A stretch of DNA of 64,000 nt, from assembly GCF_003044185.1 (NCBI RefSeq), contig NZ_PYYB01000001.1, forward strand, positions 930,001 through 994,000, read 5' to 3'. Source of the DNA: Paraconexibacter algicola. Lineage in GTDB: Bacteria; Actinomycetota; Thermoleophilia; Solirubrobacterales; Solirubrobacteraceae. Positions 30,601 through 38,505 of this stretch are shown piece after piece. Made by a program: the position numbers and the translations under genes. The notes beneath the pieces were generated by a model. That model searched no databases. It was not told the DNA's origin and was given only the letters and a program-made list of their open reading frames with translations. Positions within the stretch are counted from its first letter, which is position 1; each line of letters starts with the position of its first letter.

Positions 30601-31306
30601 CGCGGGCATCCGACCCGACGTGGACCTCGCCCGCACCGCCGGGCTCGAGCTCGACCGGGGCGTGCTGGTCGACGACGAGCTGCGCACGAGCGCCCCCGGC
30701 GTCCGGGCGGTCGGGGAGTGCGCCGAGCACCGCGGGCACGTGTACGGCCTGTGGGCGCCGCTGCTGGACCAGGCGCGGGCGGCCGGCGCGTCGCTCGCCG
30801 GGCAGCCCGCCGCCTTCCAGGGCGCACTCCCCGCCACGACCCTGAAGGTCGCGGGGATCGAGCTGTTCTGCTGTGGCCGGGTGCTCGAGGAGGACGGGGA
30901 CGAAGAGGTCCTCGCGCTCGACACCCGCCAGGGCCGCTACCGCCGTCTGCTGCTGCGCGACGGCCGGCTCGAGGGCGCGATCCTCCTCGGCGACCTGCGC
31001 GACGCGCGGGCGCTGCGCGAGCTGCTGCGCGACCGCGGCGAGGTGCCCGCGTCGCTGCTGGACGGCCCCGCCGCGTCGGCGAACGCGGACGCCGCGCTGG
31101 CCGGCGCCGTCGACCCGGCGATGAACGTCTGCTCGTGCCAGGGCGTCACGCACGGCGAGATCGAGCACGCGATCCGCGACCGCGGGCTCACGAGCGTCGA
31201 CCAGGTCGCCGAGCACACGCGCGCGTCGACCGGCTGTGGCGGCTGCCGCCCGGACGTCGCCGAGATCCTCGCGCGGCTGCGCTCCCGCGCGGCCACCCCG
31301 GCCTGA
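27674..31306 (+). CDS. nasA: Assimilatory nitrate reductase fused to FAD/NAD reductase and BFD domain
   Basis: 1210 residues from a GTG that overlaps the nirD stop. Residues 1-725 are a molybdopterin nitrate reductase of the Nas/Nap type: [4Fe-4S] ligands C19-x2-C22-x3-C26-x27-C54, probable molybdenum ligand C147 in NSRLCMSS, and the C-terminal cofactor-binding domain (LTTGRVAHQWHTMTR). Residues about 734-1130 are an FAD/NAD(P)H reductase like the NirB front half (LVVVGGGMAGMA, VIGGGLLGLEAAR). Residues about 1150-1205 are a BFD [2Fe-2S] domain (C1153/C1155, C1188/C1191). The protein could thus take electrons from NAD(P)H and reduce nitrate without a separate reductase. The frame is continuous, with no sign of a sequencing artefact. 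Confidence 0.93.
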   Translation: MSLPAPPPATRTREVRTACPYCGTGCGLVAEVAGGRVQAVKGDPLHPVNRGATCRKPLRLPDALTAADRATTPLWRDALDARWRPRTWRQTAGELARRLQDVTRRHGPDAIALYLSGQMLTEDYYAASKLAKGFLGTNNVDSNSRLCMSSAVAGYTGALGSDGPPASYADLDQADHVLVLGSNTSACHPIVWSRIRRRRQEGATVTVIDPRATPTAQQADLHLAVRPGADLPLLSAMLHVLEGEGLLDEAFLSRHTEGAEEALAAAREWTPGRAAEVCGLDAEEIVRAARMFGGARRAMALWSMGANQSTVGTLKNRALINLCLATGNIGRPGTGPFSLTGQPNAMGGRESGGLAHLLPGYRLVTDPEHRAEMRRLWDLPADLPGISPAPGIPATELVEALEDDRVKIVWIIATNPAVSQPDAARFAAALRRAELVVVQDAYHPTETGALAHVVLPAAQWGEKDGTQTNSERRVSLVRKLVDPPGDALPDWEIFARVGRALGHPDAFGWRTAADVHAEYVTATAGRLCDQTGLSHERLRREGPLQWPVPARGVDGEDHAGTERLYTGRRFPTPTGRARLAPTPHAEPADRPGPEHPLVLTTGRVAHQWHTMTRTGKAKDLLAAEPEPFVELHPDDAATAGVADGELVLVRSPRGRATMRARVTDTVLPGVAFAPFHWGALHLPPGAGALNGVVARAIDPVSKQAELKASAVRIEPLGADRTAAAASADDPGARPRRLVVVGGGMAGMATVEAALANVPAGAPGFDVTIIGAESVAPYNRVLLSTYLAGGVGEHELALRHPDWLAARGVTLRLGVPARHVDTAARVVELADGDTVPYDDLVLATGSRPFVPPVRGADSGGVHVFRTTADAGAILERAARPEVRRAVVIGGGLLGLEAARALTERGLRVTVVHLADRLMEQQLDGPAASLLTRALAALRITVRVGARTQAIVPDEDGHVRAVALEGGEELPADLVVIAAGIRPDVDLARTAGLELDRGVLVDDELRTSAPGVRAVGECAEHRGHVYGLWAPLLDQARAAGASLAGQPAAFQGALPATTLKVAGIELFCCGRVLEEDGDEEVLALDTRQGRYRRLLLRDGRLEGAILLGDLRDARALRELLRDRGEVPASLLDGPAASANADAALAGAVDPAMNVCSCQGVTHGEIEHAIRDRGLTSVDQVAEHTRASTGCGGCRPDVAEILARLRSRAATPA

Positions 31307-31309
31307 CGG

Positions 31310-31825
31310 TCAGGGCAGCGCGGACACCAGCGCGTCGAACGGGCGCAGCCCGCGCGCCCGGTAGTTCGGCAGCGCCGCCGGGCCGTCGAGGCGGCGGGTG
31401 TGGACCCACACGCGACGCGTCCCGTCCGGGTGCAGCGCCCACGCCTCCTCGATCGCGCGGGTCAGCAGCCAGCCGCCGAGGCCGAGCCCGTGGTAGTCGG
31501 GCAGCAGGCCGAAGATGACGATCTCCACGGTCCCGCGCGGCTGGACGGCCAGCTCGAAGAAGCCCGCCTCGCACGGCACGCCGTGCACCGCGGCGAGCGC
31601 GCGGTGCGTGGTCACCGACGCCGTCCACGCCGCCCACCGCTCCGGCGTCCACGACAGCCGGTCGGTCCACGCGTGCGCGGCGCCGACACCGCGGTAGAGG
31701 CGCCGGTTCACGTCGTCCTTCTCGGGCGGGACGGGCGTCAGGTCGGCCGGGATGCGTGGGGGCGCGGCCGGGCGCAGGTCCGCCGGCGAGCGCATCTCCA
31801 GGGAGGTCTGCACGTCGATCCTCAT
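31310..31825 (-). CDS. GNAT-family N-acetyltransferase
   Basis: 171 residues. The acetyl-CoA-binding loop is YHGLGLGGWLLTRAIEEA (about residues 112-129), preceded by a strand IVIFGLLPDY, and a C-terminal NYRARGLRPFD typical of GNAT folds (Y-x-x-x-G-F-like). The acceptor substrate is unknown. The first 40 residues are Pro/Ala/Asp-rich and unusual. It is the last gene of pfkB-nth-GNAT, overlapping nth by 4 bases (ATGA), and it converges on nasA with 3 bases between the stops. Confidence 0.88.
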   Translation of the reverse strand: MRIDVQTSLEMRSPADLRPAAPPRIPADLTPVPPEKDDVNRRLYRGVGAAHAWTDRLSWTPERWAAWTASVTTHRALAAVHGVPCEAGFFELAVQPRGTVEIVIFGLLPDYHGLGLGGWLLTRAIEEAWALHPDGTRRVWVHTRRLDGPAALPNYRARGLRPFDALVSALP

Positions 31826-32550
31826 CGGGCCACCCCCACGCCCGGGCAGGACCGCCGCAGCGCGCAGCCGCGACAGGCGGGCCGCTGCGCGTGACACGTG
31901 CGGCGGCCGTGGCGCAGCAGCTGCACGTGCAGCTCCAGGGCGCGGCCGCGCGGCGTCAGCGCGTTCATTGCGTCGTGGCGCTCGGGATCCAGGCCGGATC
32001 CGGGCCGCAGCAGCCCGAGCCGCTCCCCCACGCGCGAGACGTGCGTGTCGACCGGCACGTCGTCGCGGCCGAACGAGAACAGCAGCACGCACGCGGCGGT
32101 CTTGCGGCCCACCCCGGGGAGCGCGCAGAGCGCCTCGCGGCACGCCGGCAGCGGCGCGTCGCGCATCCAGTCCAGCGACAGGTCCGCGGGCAGCGCCTGC
32201 AGCATCGCGACGATCCGCCGGGACTTCTGGACGTGCAGCCCGCCGGGCCGGATCGCCTCCTCCACGTCGGCGATCGGCGCGTCGCGGACCGCCTCCCACG
32301 TCGGGAACCACTCCCGCAGCCGCAGGTAGGCGACGTCGCGGTTGCGGTCGTTGGTCGACTGCGACAGGACCGTCAGGACGAGCTCGGCGAGCGGGTCGCC
32401 GTGCGGCGGCTGGACGGGCACCCCGTAGAGCGCGGCGAGCCGCCGGCGCAGGCCCGCGACGCGGGCGCGGCTCGGCGGCGCCCACTGTGCGCGCGGGACG
32501 GGCGCGACCGCGACCGGCCGGGCCGCGGCGCCGGCACGCGCGGGACTCAC
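31822..32550 (-). CDS. nth: Endonuclease III-like DNA glycosylase/AP lyase
   Basis: 242 residues. The helix-hairpin-helix LPGVGRKTAACV carries the catalytic lysine (about residue 154), and VPVDTHVSR supplies the catalytic aspartate. The C-terminus has C-x6-C-x2-C-x5-C (CHAQRPACRGC, RRSC), the [4Fe-4S] signature of Nth/MutY. All catalytic and cluster residues are present, so a working base-excision enzyme acting on oxidised pyrimidines is expected. The GTG start (VSPARAG) overlaps the pfkB stop by 4 bases; a start further in, near WAPPSRAR, cannot be excluded. Confidence 0.9.
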   Translation of the reverse strand: MSPARAGAAARPVAVAPVPRAQWAPPSRARVAGLRRRLAALYGVPVQPPHGDPLAELVLTVLSQSTNDRNRDVAYLRLREWFPTWEAVRDAPIADVEEAIRPGGLHVQKSRRIVAMLQALPADLSLDWMRDAPLPACREALCALPGVGRKTAACVLLFSFGRDDVPVDTHVSRVGERLGLLRPGSGLDPERHDAMNALTPRGRALELHVQLLRHGRRTCHAQRPACRGCALRRSCPGVGVAR

Positions 32551-33446
32551 CCGACGGCGCCCCACCGCTCGGTCGCGCGCGCGGCGGCCGCGACCGCGAT
32601 CGGCAGGCCGGCGGCCAGCGACGCCGGGTAGAAGCGGGTCTTCGCGAGCTCCGCGACGAGCGTGCCGAGCAGGACGTCGCCGGCGCCGGTCGTGTCGACG
32701 GTGGCCGCCGGCACGCCGGGAACCTCGAAGCGCATGCCCGGCCCGCGCAGCACCGCGCCTTCGGCGCCGCGGGTGACGACCGCGTGCTGCACGCGCGAGG
32801 ACACGAGGCTCCCCGCGACGCCCGCGGCGTGGATCTCGCCGGTGAGGAGGCGTCCCTCCTCCTCGTTGAGCTTCACGAGGAACGCGCCGTCCAGGCAGGC
32901 ACGGGTCGCCTCGACCGCCTGCGCGGTCGACGGCCAGCGGTGCAGGCGGAAGTTCGGATCGACGATCACCGGCACCCCGAGGGCGAGCGCGCGCTCGCGC
33001 GCGGCCATCGTCAGGGCCCGCTCGGTCTCGCCGACGAGCGTGTTGGAGGTGATGACGAGCGCGTCGGCCTGCTCGACGAGCTCCGGCAGGTGCGGCCCCG
33101 CCGCCTCGACACCCACGCCGATCGTGTCCCCGTGGATCAGGAACGACGGCTGCGCGTCGGCGTCGACGGTGACGAACGCGACGGCCGTCGCCGCTCCGGT
33201 GACGAGCCGGAAGCCCTCCAGGCCGACGCCCTCCGCCTCCAGCCGGCCGCGCAGCCACGCGCCCCACGCGTCGTCCCCCGCCCCGCCCGCGAGCTGCACC
33301 GCCGCGCCCGCCCGGGCGGCGGTCACCGCGACGTTCGCCATCGCCCCGCCGAAGTGCGGGACGAAGGAGGTCGCCTGCGAGAGATCGTCCACCGGGGACT
33401 CGCAGACCAGATCGACGAGCGCCTCACCGAGGCAGAGCGTGGCCAT
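32547..33446 (-). CDS. PfkB-family sugar kinase
   Basis: 299 residues. The ribokinase fold is shown by the N-terminal GEALVDLV, the first PfkB motif region HFGGAMANVAVTAARAG (about residues 31-47), and the catalytic/anion-hole motif DTTGAGDVLLGTL (about 248-260) near the C-terminus. Sequence resembles fructokinases and 2-keto-3-deoxygluconate kinases, but the sugar cannot be named with confidence. It leads the operon with nth and a GNAT gene, an arrangement without an obvious pathway link. Divergent from the alpha/beta hydrolase with 33 bases between the starts; CACACT ends 7 bases before the ATG. Confidence 0.9.
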   Translation of the reverse strand: MATLCLGEALVDLVCESPVDDLSQATSFVPHFGGAMANVAVTAARAGAAVQLAGGAGDDAWGAWLRGRLEAEGVGLEGFRLVTGAATAVAFVTVDADAQPSFLIHGDTIGVGVEAAGPHLPELVEQADALVITSNTLVGETERALTMAARERALALGVPVIVDPNFRLHRWPSTAQAVEATRACLDGAFLVKLNEEEGRLLTGEIHAAGVAGSLVSSRVQHAVVTRGAEGAVLRGPGMRFEVPGVPAATVDTTGAGDVLLGTLVAELAKTRFYPASLAAGLPIAVAAAARATERWGAVG

Positions 33447-33466
33447 GCGCGGCAGTGTGACACGAC

Positions 33467-33472
33467 TATTGT
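33467..33472 (+). promoter_or_regulatory. Putative -10 of leaderless alpha/beta hydrolase gene
   Basis: TATTGT ends 7 bases before the ATG at 33480, with no Shine-Dalgarno sequence between. It lies in the 33-base gap that also drives pfkB in the other direction. Confidence 0.5.
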
Positions 33473-33479
33473 GGCGCCC

Positions 33480-34310
33480 ATGGGCGTGAAGGACGTGGTG
33501 CTCCGCACCGGCGAGCTCGACGGCCGGCCCGTCGCCTGGCGGGAGGCCGAGCCCCCGGCCGGGGAGCTGCCGACCGTGTACGTCCACGGGGTCCCGACCA
33601 ACGCGGACCTGTGGCTGCCGTTCCTCGCCCGCACCGGCGGGGTCGCGCCCGACCTGCCCGGCTTCGGCCGCAGCGGCAAGCGCGGGGACGGCGACTACAC
33701 GATGGAGGGCTACGACCGCTGGCTCGAGCGGTTCCTGGAGTGGCGGGGGATCGACCGCTTCAACCTGCTCGTGCAGGACTGGGGCGGCGTCGGGCTGCTG
33801 CCCGCCATGCGCTTCCCCGAGCGCGTCGCGCGGCTCGCCGTCGTCAACGCCGTGCCGCTGCTGCCCGGCTACCGCTGGCACCGGATCGCGCGCGCGTGGC
33901 GCACCCGCGGGCTCGGGGAGATCGCGGTCGGCCTGATGGTCCGCCCGCTGCTCAAGCAGCTCTCGCGCGAGGCGCGCGCCACTCCCGGACCGATGCCCGA
34001 CGACTTCCTGGACCTCGTCTGCGACCACCTCGACCAGGGCACGCAGCGCGCGATCCTCGCGCTCTACCGCTCCAGCCCGCCCGAGAAGCTCGCGGCGGCG
34101 GGCGCCGGGCTCGGCGCGCTCGACTGCCCCGCGCACGTCTGGTGGGGGCAGGAGGACCCGTACATCCCGGCGCGGTTCGGCCCCGACTACGCGGCCGCAC
34201 TCGGGAACGCCGGGTTCACCGCCGTGCCCGGGGCCGGGCACTGGCCGTGGGTCGACCGCCCCGAGCTCGTCGACGAGATCACCGCGTTCCTGCTGGCGGA
34301 CGCGGGGTGA
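33480..34310 (+). CDS. Alpha/beta hydrolase, haloalkane dehalogenase/epoxide hydrolase-like
   Basis: 276 residues. The oxyanion-hole motif VHGVPTNADLW (about residues 33-43), nucleophile elbow VQDWGGVG with Asp as nucleophile (about residue 101), acid in WGQEDPYIP and base in GAGHWPWVDRPE are all visible. Asp in QDWGG is typical of haloalkane dehalogenases and epoxide hydrolases rather than serine esterases. Between these two the sequence does not decide. The stop overlaps the GTG of a large membrane protein by 4 bases, so the pair is coupled. The ATG is set by TATTGT 7 bases upstream. Confidence 0.88.
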   Translation: MGVKDVVLRTGELDGRPVAWREAEPPAGELPTVYVHGVPTNADLWLPFLARTGGVAPDLPGFGRSGKRGDGDYTMEGYDRWLERFLEWRGIDRFNLLVQDWGGVGLLPAMRFPERVARLAVVNAVPLLPGYRWHRIARAWRTRGLGEIAVGLMVRPLLKQLSREARATPGPMPDDFLDLVCDHLDQGTQRAILALYRSSPPEKLAAAGAGLGALDCPAHVWWGQEDPYIPARFGPDYAAALGNAGFTAVPGAGHWPWVDRPELVDEITAFLLADAG

Positions 34311-35923
34311 GCACCGCCGCCGTCCCCCGCCCGGTCCGCGTGGCCCGGGCGTCGCTGTCGCACCACCACGCCCCCTGGGTCGTCGCGGGCTTGCTCGCGC
34401 TCGTCTACGTCCTCTGGCAGCCCGCCGCGGGCGACCTGCCCGCCCAGACCTACCGGACGTGGCTGTTCGAGCACGAGGGCCCGTCGCTGTTCGACACCGC
34501 CTGGTACGGCGGCCATCACCTGCCCGGCTACTCGCTGCTGTTCCCGCCGCTGGCGTCGCTGCTCGGCGTGCAGCTCGTCGGCGGGCTGAGCGCGGTCGCC
34601 TCCGCGTGGCTGTTCGCCCGGATCGCCGAGGAGACGCTCGACGACGACGTCTGGCTCGGCTCGCTGTGGTTCGGGGTGGCGAGCGCGTCGACGCTGCTCG
34701 CCGGTCGGCTGACGTTCGCGCTCGGGATCGCGTTCGCGCTCGGCGCCGTGCTGCTCGCCGTCCGGCGCCGGCCGGCCTGGGCGACCGCCGCGGCGGTCGG
34801 CACCGCGGTCGCGAGCCCGGTCGCCGCCCTGTTCCTGGCGATGGTGCTCGGCGCCTGGTGGCTCGTGCAGCGCGACCGGCGCGACCTGCTGCTGGTCGCC
34901 GTCGTCGGCGCCGCGCCGGTCATGGCGATCAACCTGTTCTTCCCCGAGGGCGGCGGGCAGCCGATGGAGACCGGCACGTTCCTGCGCACGCTGGGCACCA
35001 CCGTCGCGATCGCGCTGCTGCTGCCGCGCGAGCGGCGGGTGCTCCGCGCGGTCACCTGGGTGTACGCGCTGGCGATCCTCGCGAGCTTCGTGATCGTCAG
35101 CCCGATGGGCTCGAACGTCACGCGGCTCGGCACGCTGTTCGCGGGCCCGGTGCTCGCCTGCGCGCTGCTGCCGCACCGCCGGGTCCTGCTCGCCGTCCTC
35201 GCCCTGCCGCTCGTGCAGTGGCAGTGGCAGGCGCCCGTGCTCGACTGGCACCGCGCGCACGACGACCCGCTCGTGCAGGCCCGCGCCTACGAGCCGGTGC
35301 TGCGCTTCCTGGACCGTCAGCGCAGCCTCGAGGGCCCGTTCCGCGTCGAGGTGCCGTTCACCCAGAACCACGTGGAGGCCGACCTCGTCGCGCGGCGTCA
35401 CCCGCTCGCGCGCGGCTGGCAGCGCCAGCTCGACACGAAGTGGAACGGGCTCTTCTACGAGGACGGCGAGCTCGAGCCCGCCGAGTACCGGCGCTGGCTG
35501 GACGAGAACGCGGTCCGCTACGTCGCGCTGCCCGAGGGCCGGCTCGACCAGACCGCGAAGGCCGAGCGACGGCTGCTGCAGCACGGCGACGTCCCCGGCC
35601 TGCGCAAGGTCCTCGACGAGGGCCGCTGGACCGTGTGGCGCGTCGAGGGTCCGACCGCGACCGCCCTCGCGACCGGCGCCGGGGCGCGCGTCACCGTCCT
35701 GGACCACGACCGCGTCGAGCTCGACGCCCCGGCCGCGGGGGACGTGCTCGTGCGGGTCCGCTTCACCCCGTACTGGCGGGTCCGCACCGGCGACGCGTGC
35801 GTCTCGCGGGACGCGGGGGACCAGCAGTGGACGCGCGTGCGGGTGCGGCGGCCCGGACCGGTGACGCTCGTGACGACGTTCTCGCCCGGCCGCGTCGGCG
35901 CGACCGGCGAGCGCTGCCCCTGA
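34307..35923 (+). CDS. Polytopic membrane protein, unknown, first of tandem paralogues
   Basis: 538 residues from a GTG overlapping the hydrolase stop. About 9-10 hydrophobic segments fill residues 25-320; the C-terminal 210 residues are soluble and probably outside. Motifs shared with the next gene include WYGGHHLPGYSL (about residue 65) between the first two helices, GRLTFALG, PMGSNVTRLGTLFAGP (about 265), EVPFT with PLARGWQRQLDT (about 350-375), and TPYWR near the end. The arrangement of a large first periplasmic loop, many helices and an external C-domain recalls GT-C glycosyltransferases, but I find no catalytic DD/DE pair I can trust. Function unknown. Confidence 0.8.
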   Translation: MSTAAVPRPVRVARASLSHHHAPWVVAGLLALVYVLWQPAAGDLPAQTYRTWLFEHEGPSLFDTAWYGGHHLPGYSLLFPPLASLLGVQLVGGLSAVASAWLFARIAEETLDDDVWLGSLWFGVASASTLLAGRLTFALGIAFALGAVLLAVRRRPAWATAAAVGTAVASPVAALFLAMVLGAWWLVQRDRRDLLLVAVVGAAPVMAINLFFPEGGGQPMETGTFLRTLGTTVAIALLLPRERRVLRAVTWVYALAILASFVIVSPMGSNVTRLGTLFAGPVLACALLPHRRVLLAVLALPLVQWQWQAPVLDWHRAHDDPLVQARAYEPVLRFLDRQRSLEGPFRVEVPFTQNHVEADLVARRHPLARGWQRQLDTKWNGLFYEDGELEPAEYRRWLDENAVRYVALPEGRLDQTAKAERRLLQHGDVPGLRKVLDEGRWTVWRVEGPTATALATGAGARVTVLDHDRVELDAPAAGDVLVRVRFTPYWRVRTGDACVSRDAGDQQWTRVRVRRPGPVTLVTTFSPGRVGATGERCP

Positions 35924-35987
35924 ACGCCAGCCCGCGGTCACGGCTCGTTCACCGCGCCCGTCCGCCGGTGCGCCACCGTGGGCGGCG

Positions 35988-37571
35988 ATGGCGACGGTCC
36001 TGCGCACCCCCGTCCGCGTCCCGGCCTGGCTGCTCGCCGCGATCGGCGCGACGCTCTGGCTGCTGCTCGCGCCGCGCACCCCGGACCTCGCCGCGCAGGT
36101 CTTCCGCGCGGGCCTGTGGGCCAGCGACGGCTTCGAGGTCTGGAACGGCAACTGGTACGGCGGCCACCACCTCCCCGGCTACAGCCTGACGTTCCCGCCG
36201 CTGGGCGCCTGGTTCGGCCCGCGCGTCGTCGGCGCGGTGGCCGCCGTCGCCTCCGCGGTGCTGTTCGACCGGCTCGCCCGCGCGCACGTCGGCGACCGTG
36301 CGCGCTGGGGCGTCGCGTGGTTCGCCGCCGCCACCACCTGCGACCTGCTGATCGGCCGGCTGACGTTCGGGCTCGGCGTCGCCGTCGGACTCGGCGCGCT
36401 GCTGGCGCTGCAGCGCGACCGGCCGCGCACGGCGGCCGCCCTGGCCGTCGTCTGCGCGGCGACGAGCCCGGTCGCCGGGGCGTTCCTCGCCCTGGCCGGA
36501 TCCGCCGTCGCGCTGACCGCCCCGGCACGGCGGGCCGGCCTGGCGCTCGTCGCCGCCGCGGGCGCGACCATCGCGGTGCTCGTCGTCGCGTTCCCGGAGG
36601 GCGGCCGCCAGCCGATGTCGCTCGGGGCGGTCTGCGCGATCGCCGGGTTCTCGCTCGCGCTCGCGGTCCTGCTGCCCGCGCGCGAGCGGACCCTGCGGGT
36701 CGGGGCGCTGCTCTACCTGCTCGCCGGGCTCGCCGCGTTCCTCGTCGCGACCCCGATGGGCAGCAACGTCGCGCGGCTCGGCGCGACGTTCGCCGGGCCG
36801 CTGCTGATCATCGCCGCGTGGTCGCCGCACGCCGCGCGGTGGCGGCGGGCGGCGATCGTGGCGCTCGCCGTGGGGATGGCCGCCTGGCAGTGGCTCGCAC
36901 CGGTCCGGGAGGTCGCCAAGGGCGCGGGCGACCCGTCGACCTCGGCCGCGTACCACGCCCCGGTCGCCGCGTTCATCGCCGCGCAGGGCGGACCGCTCGG
37001 GCGCGTCGAGGTGCCGTTCACGCGCGGGCACTGGGAGGCCGTCCACCTGGGCCGCCGCCTGCCGCTGGCGCGCGGCTGGGAGACCCAGCTCGACACGCGC
37101 TACAACCCGCTCTTCTACGACGGCACGATCGACGCGCGCAGCTACCGCGCGTGGCTGCGACGCACCGCCGTCCGCTGGGTCGCGGTGCCCGACGCGCCGC
37201 TGGACCCGTCCGGCCGCGCGGAGGCGGCGCTCGTTGCGCAGGGCCTGCCGTACCTGCGGCGCGCGTGGTCGGACGCGCACTGGGTCATCTACGAGGTCCG
37301 CGACCCGGCGCCCCTGGCCCGCGGTCCCGCCGAGGTCGTGCGCCTGGACCGCGACGAGGTGGTGCTCGACGTGCGGGCGGTCGCCCCGATCGTGCTGGCG
37401 GTGCACCACACGCCGTACTGGCGGGCCGACCAGCCGGGCGCCTGCGTCGGGCCGCAGGGCCGCTGGACCCGGGTCGTGCCGACCCGCCCGGGCCGCCTGA
37501 CGCTGCGCGCGAGCTTCGCCCCGGACCGCATCCTGCGCCGCGACGCGCGGTGCACCCCGCGCGCCCCCTGA
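35988..37571 (+). CDS. Polytopic membrane protein, unknown, second of tandem paralogues
   Basis: 527 residues, clearly a paralogue of the gene 64 bases upstream: NWYGGHHLPGYSLTFPPLG, GRLTFGLG, TPMGSNVARLGATFAGP, EVPFTRGHWEAVH, PLARGWETQLDT, NPLFYDGTID and HHTPYWR align in the same order and spacing. About 9-10 membrane helices precede a soluble C-terminal part. Sequence between the motifs has diverged strongly, so the duplication is old, and the conserved blocks mark likely functional sites. CACCGT ends 8 bases before the ATG. No family is recognised. Confidence 0.8.
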   Translation: MATVLRTPVRVPAWLLAAIGATLWLLLAPRTPDLAAQVFRAGLWASDGFEVWNGNWYGGHHLPGYSLTFPPLGAWFGPRVVGAVAAVASAVLFDRLARAHVGDRARWGVAWFAAATTCDLLIGRLTFGLGVAVGLGALLALQRDRPRTAAALAVVCAATSPVAGAFLALAGSAVALTAPARRAGLALVAAAGATIAVLVVAFPEGGRQPMSLGAVCAIAGFSLALAVLLPARERTLRVGALLYLLAGLAAFLVATPMGSNVARLGATFAGPLLIIAAWSPHAARWRRAAIVALAVGMAAWQWLAPVREVAKGAGDPSTSAAYHAPVAAFIAAQGGPLGRVEVPFTRGHWEAVHLGRRLPLARGWETQLDTRYNPLFYDGTIDARSYRAWLRRTAVRWVAVPDAPLDPSGRAEAALVAQGLPYLRRAWSDAHWVIYEVRDPAPLARGPAEVVRLDRDEVVLDVRAVAPIVLAVHHTPYWRADQPGACVGPQGRWTRVVPTRPGRLTLRASFAPDRILRRDARCTPRAP

Positions 37572-37646
37572 CGGTCACCGGATCGCGACAACCGGGTAAC
37601 AGGTGTTTCACCACCCCGGGTCCGACGGGTAGTCTGTCCGTCTCCG

Positions 37647-38465
37647 ATGCTCGTCCGCGTCCTCGACTACCGGACGCGACTGTTCCCCAGGGGCGTCCTC
37701 GACGTCGCGGTGCAGGTCGCGATCTTCTTCGCCATGTACTACGCGTACAGGATGCTTCGCGGCGCCATCGACAACCCCGAGGGGGCCGCGGTCGCGTTCG
37801 AGAACGCGCGCAACCTCATCGACATCGAGCGGTCGCTCGGGCTGTTCGTCGAGCCGAGCATGCAGGCGTGGGCGTCGGGCACCGGCTTCCTCGTGGACGC
37901 CGCCAGCGCGATCTACGTCAACGCCCAGACCTCGGTCACCGTCGGCGCCCTCGCCTACCTGTACCTCCGCCACAACGCGCACTTCTACTTCGTGCGCAAC
38001 ATGTTCTTCTTCGCGTTCCTCTGCGCGATCGCGGGCTACGTGCTGTACCCGACCGCGCCGCCGCGGTTCTTCCCCGAGTGGGGCTTCTTCGACGCGGTCG
38101 CGGAGTTCAGCGGGATCTCGAGCACCGACCCGTCGCTGGTCAACAAGCTCTACAACCCGTACGCCGCGGTGCCGTCGATGCACATCGCGTTCGCGCTGAT
38201 GATCGGCATCCCGCTCGCGAAGCTCGTGAAGTGGCGCGTGCTGAAGGTGTTCTGGGCCACGTACCCGGTCATGGTGCTGTTCGTCATCGTCGTGACCGGC
38301 AACCACTTCCTCGCCGACGCGTTCCTCGGCGCGGTCGCGGCGGTCGTCGCCGCGCTCTGCGCCCGGACGGTCTCGCGGATCCGCCCGGACCGCTGGGGAT
38401 GGGGCCCGGCCGCGCCGGCCGGCCCGCCCACCACGCCGCCGGCCCCGGCCGCGGCGACCGCCTGA
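37647..38465 (+). CDS. PAP2_3-type membrane phosphatase/inositolphosphotransferase
   Basis: 272 residues, about six membrane helices. The core matches the PAP2 superfamily branch that includes Aur1/Ipt1-like inositolphosphotransferases: the motif YAAVPSMHIAFAL (about residues 171-183) and VTGNHFLADAFLG (about 211-223) supply the two histidines and the aspartate of the active site. The C-terminal 30 residues are a Pro/Ala tail. Such enzymes remove or transfer a phosphate group on a lipid at the outer membrane face. It lies directly ahead of a phosphatidyltransferase gene (40 bases), so a common lipid pathway is plausible. TAGTCT lies 11 bases before the ATG. Confidence 0.87.
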   Translation: MLVRVLDYRTRLFPRGVLDVAVQVAIFFAMYYAYRMLRGAIDNPEGAAVAFENARNLIDIERSLGLFVEPSMQAWASGTGFLVDAASAIYVNAQTSVTVGALAYLYLRHNAHFYFVRNMFFFAFLCAIAGYVLYPTAPPRFFPEWGFFDAVAEFSGISSTDPSLVNKLYNPYAAVPSMHIAFALMIGIPLAKLVKWRVLKVFWATYPVMVLFVIVVTGNHFLADAFLGAVAAVVAALCARTVSRIRPDRWGWGPAAPAGPPTTPPAPAAATA

Positions 38466-38505
38466 CCGCCGGTCCGGGCACCGGCCCGCTACCCTCCCCG
38501 ACGCC

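Noticed and set aside
27041-31216. Very long open frame (about 1390 codons) on the minus strand opposite nirB/nasA
   Set aside because: It is antisense to conserved enzymes, is Arg/Gly/Asp-rich without any domain, and results from the high GC at third codon positions. The same applies to the 1050-codon plus-strand frame opposite clpB (9336-12488).
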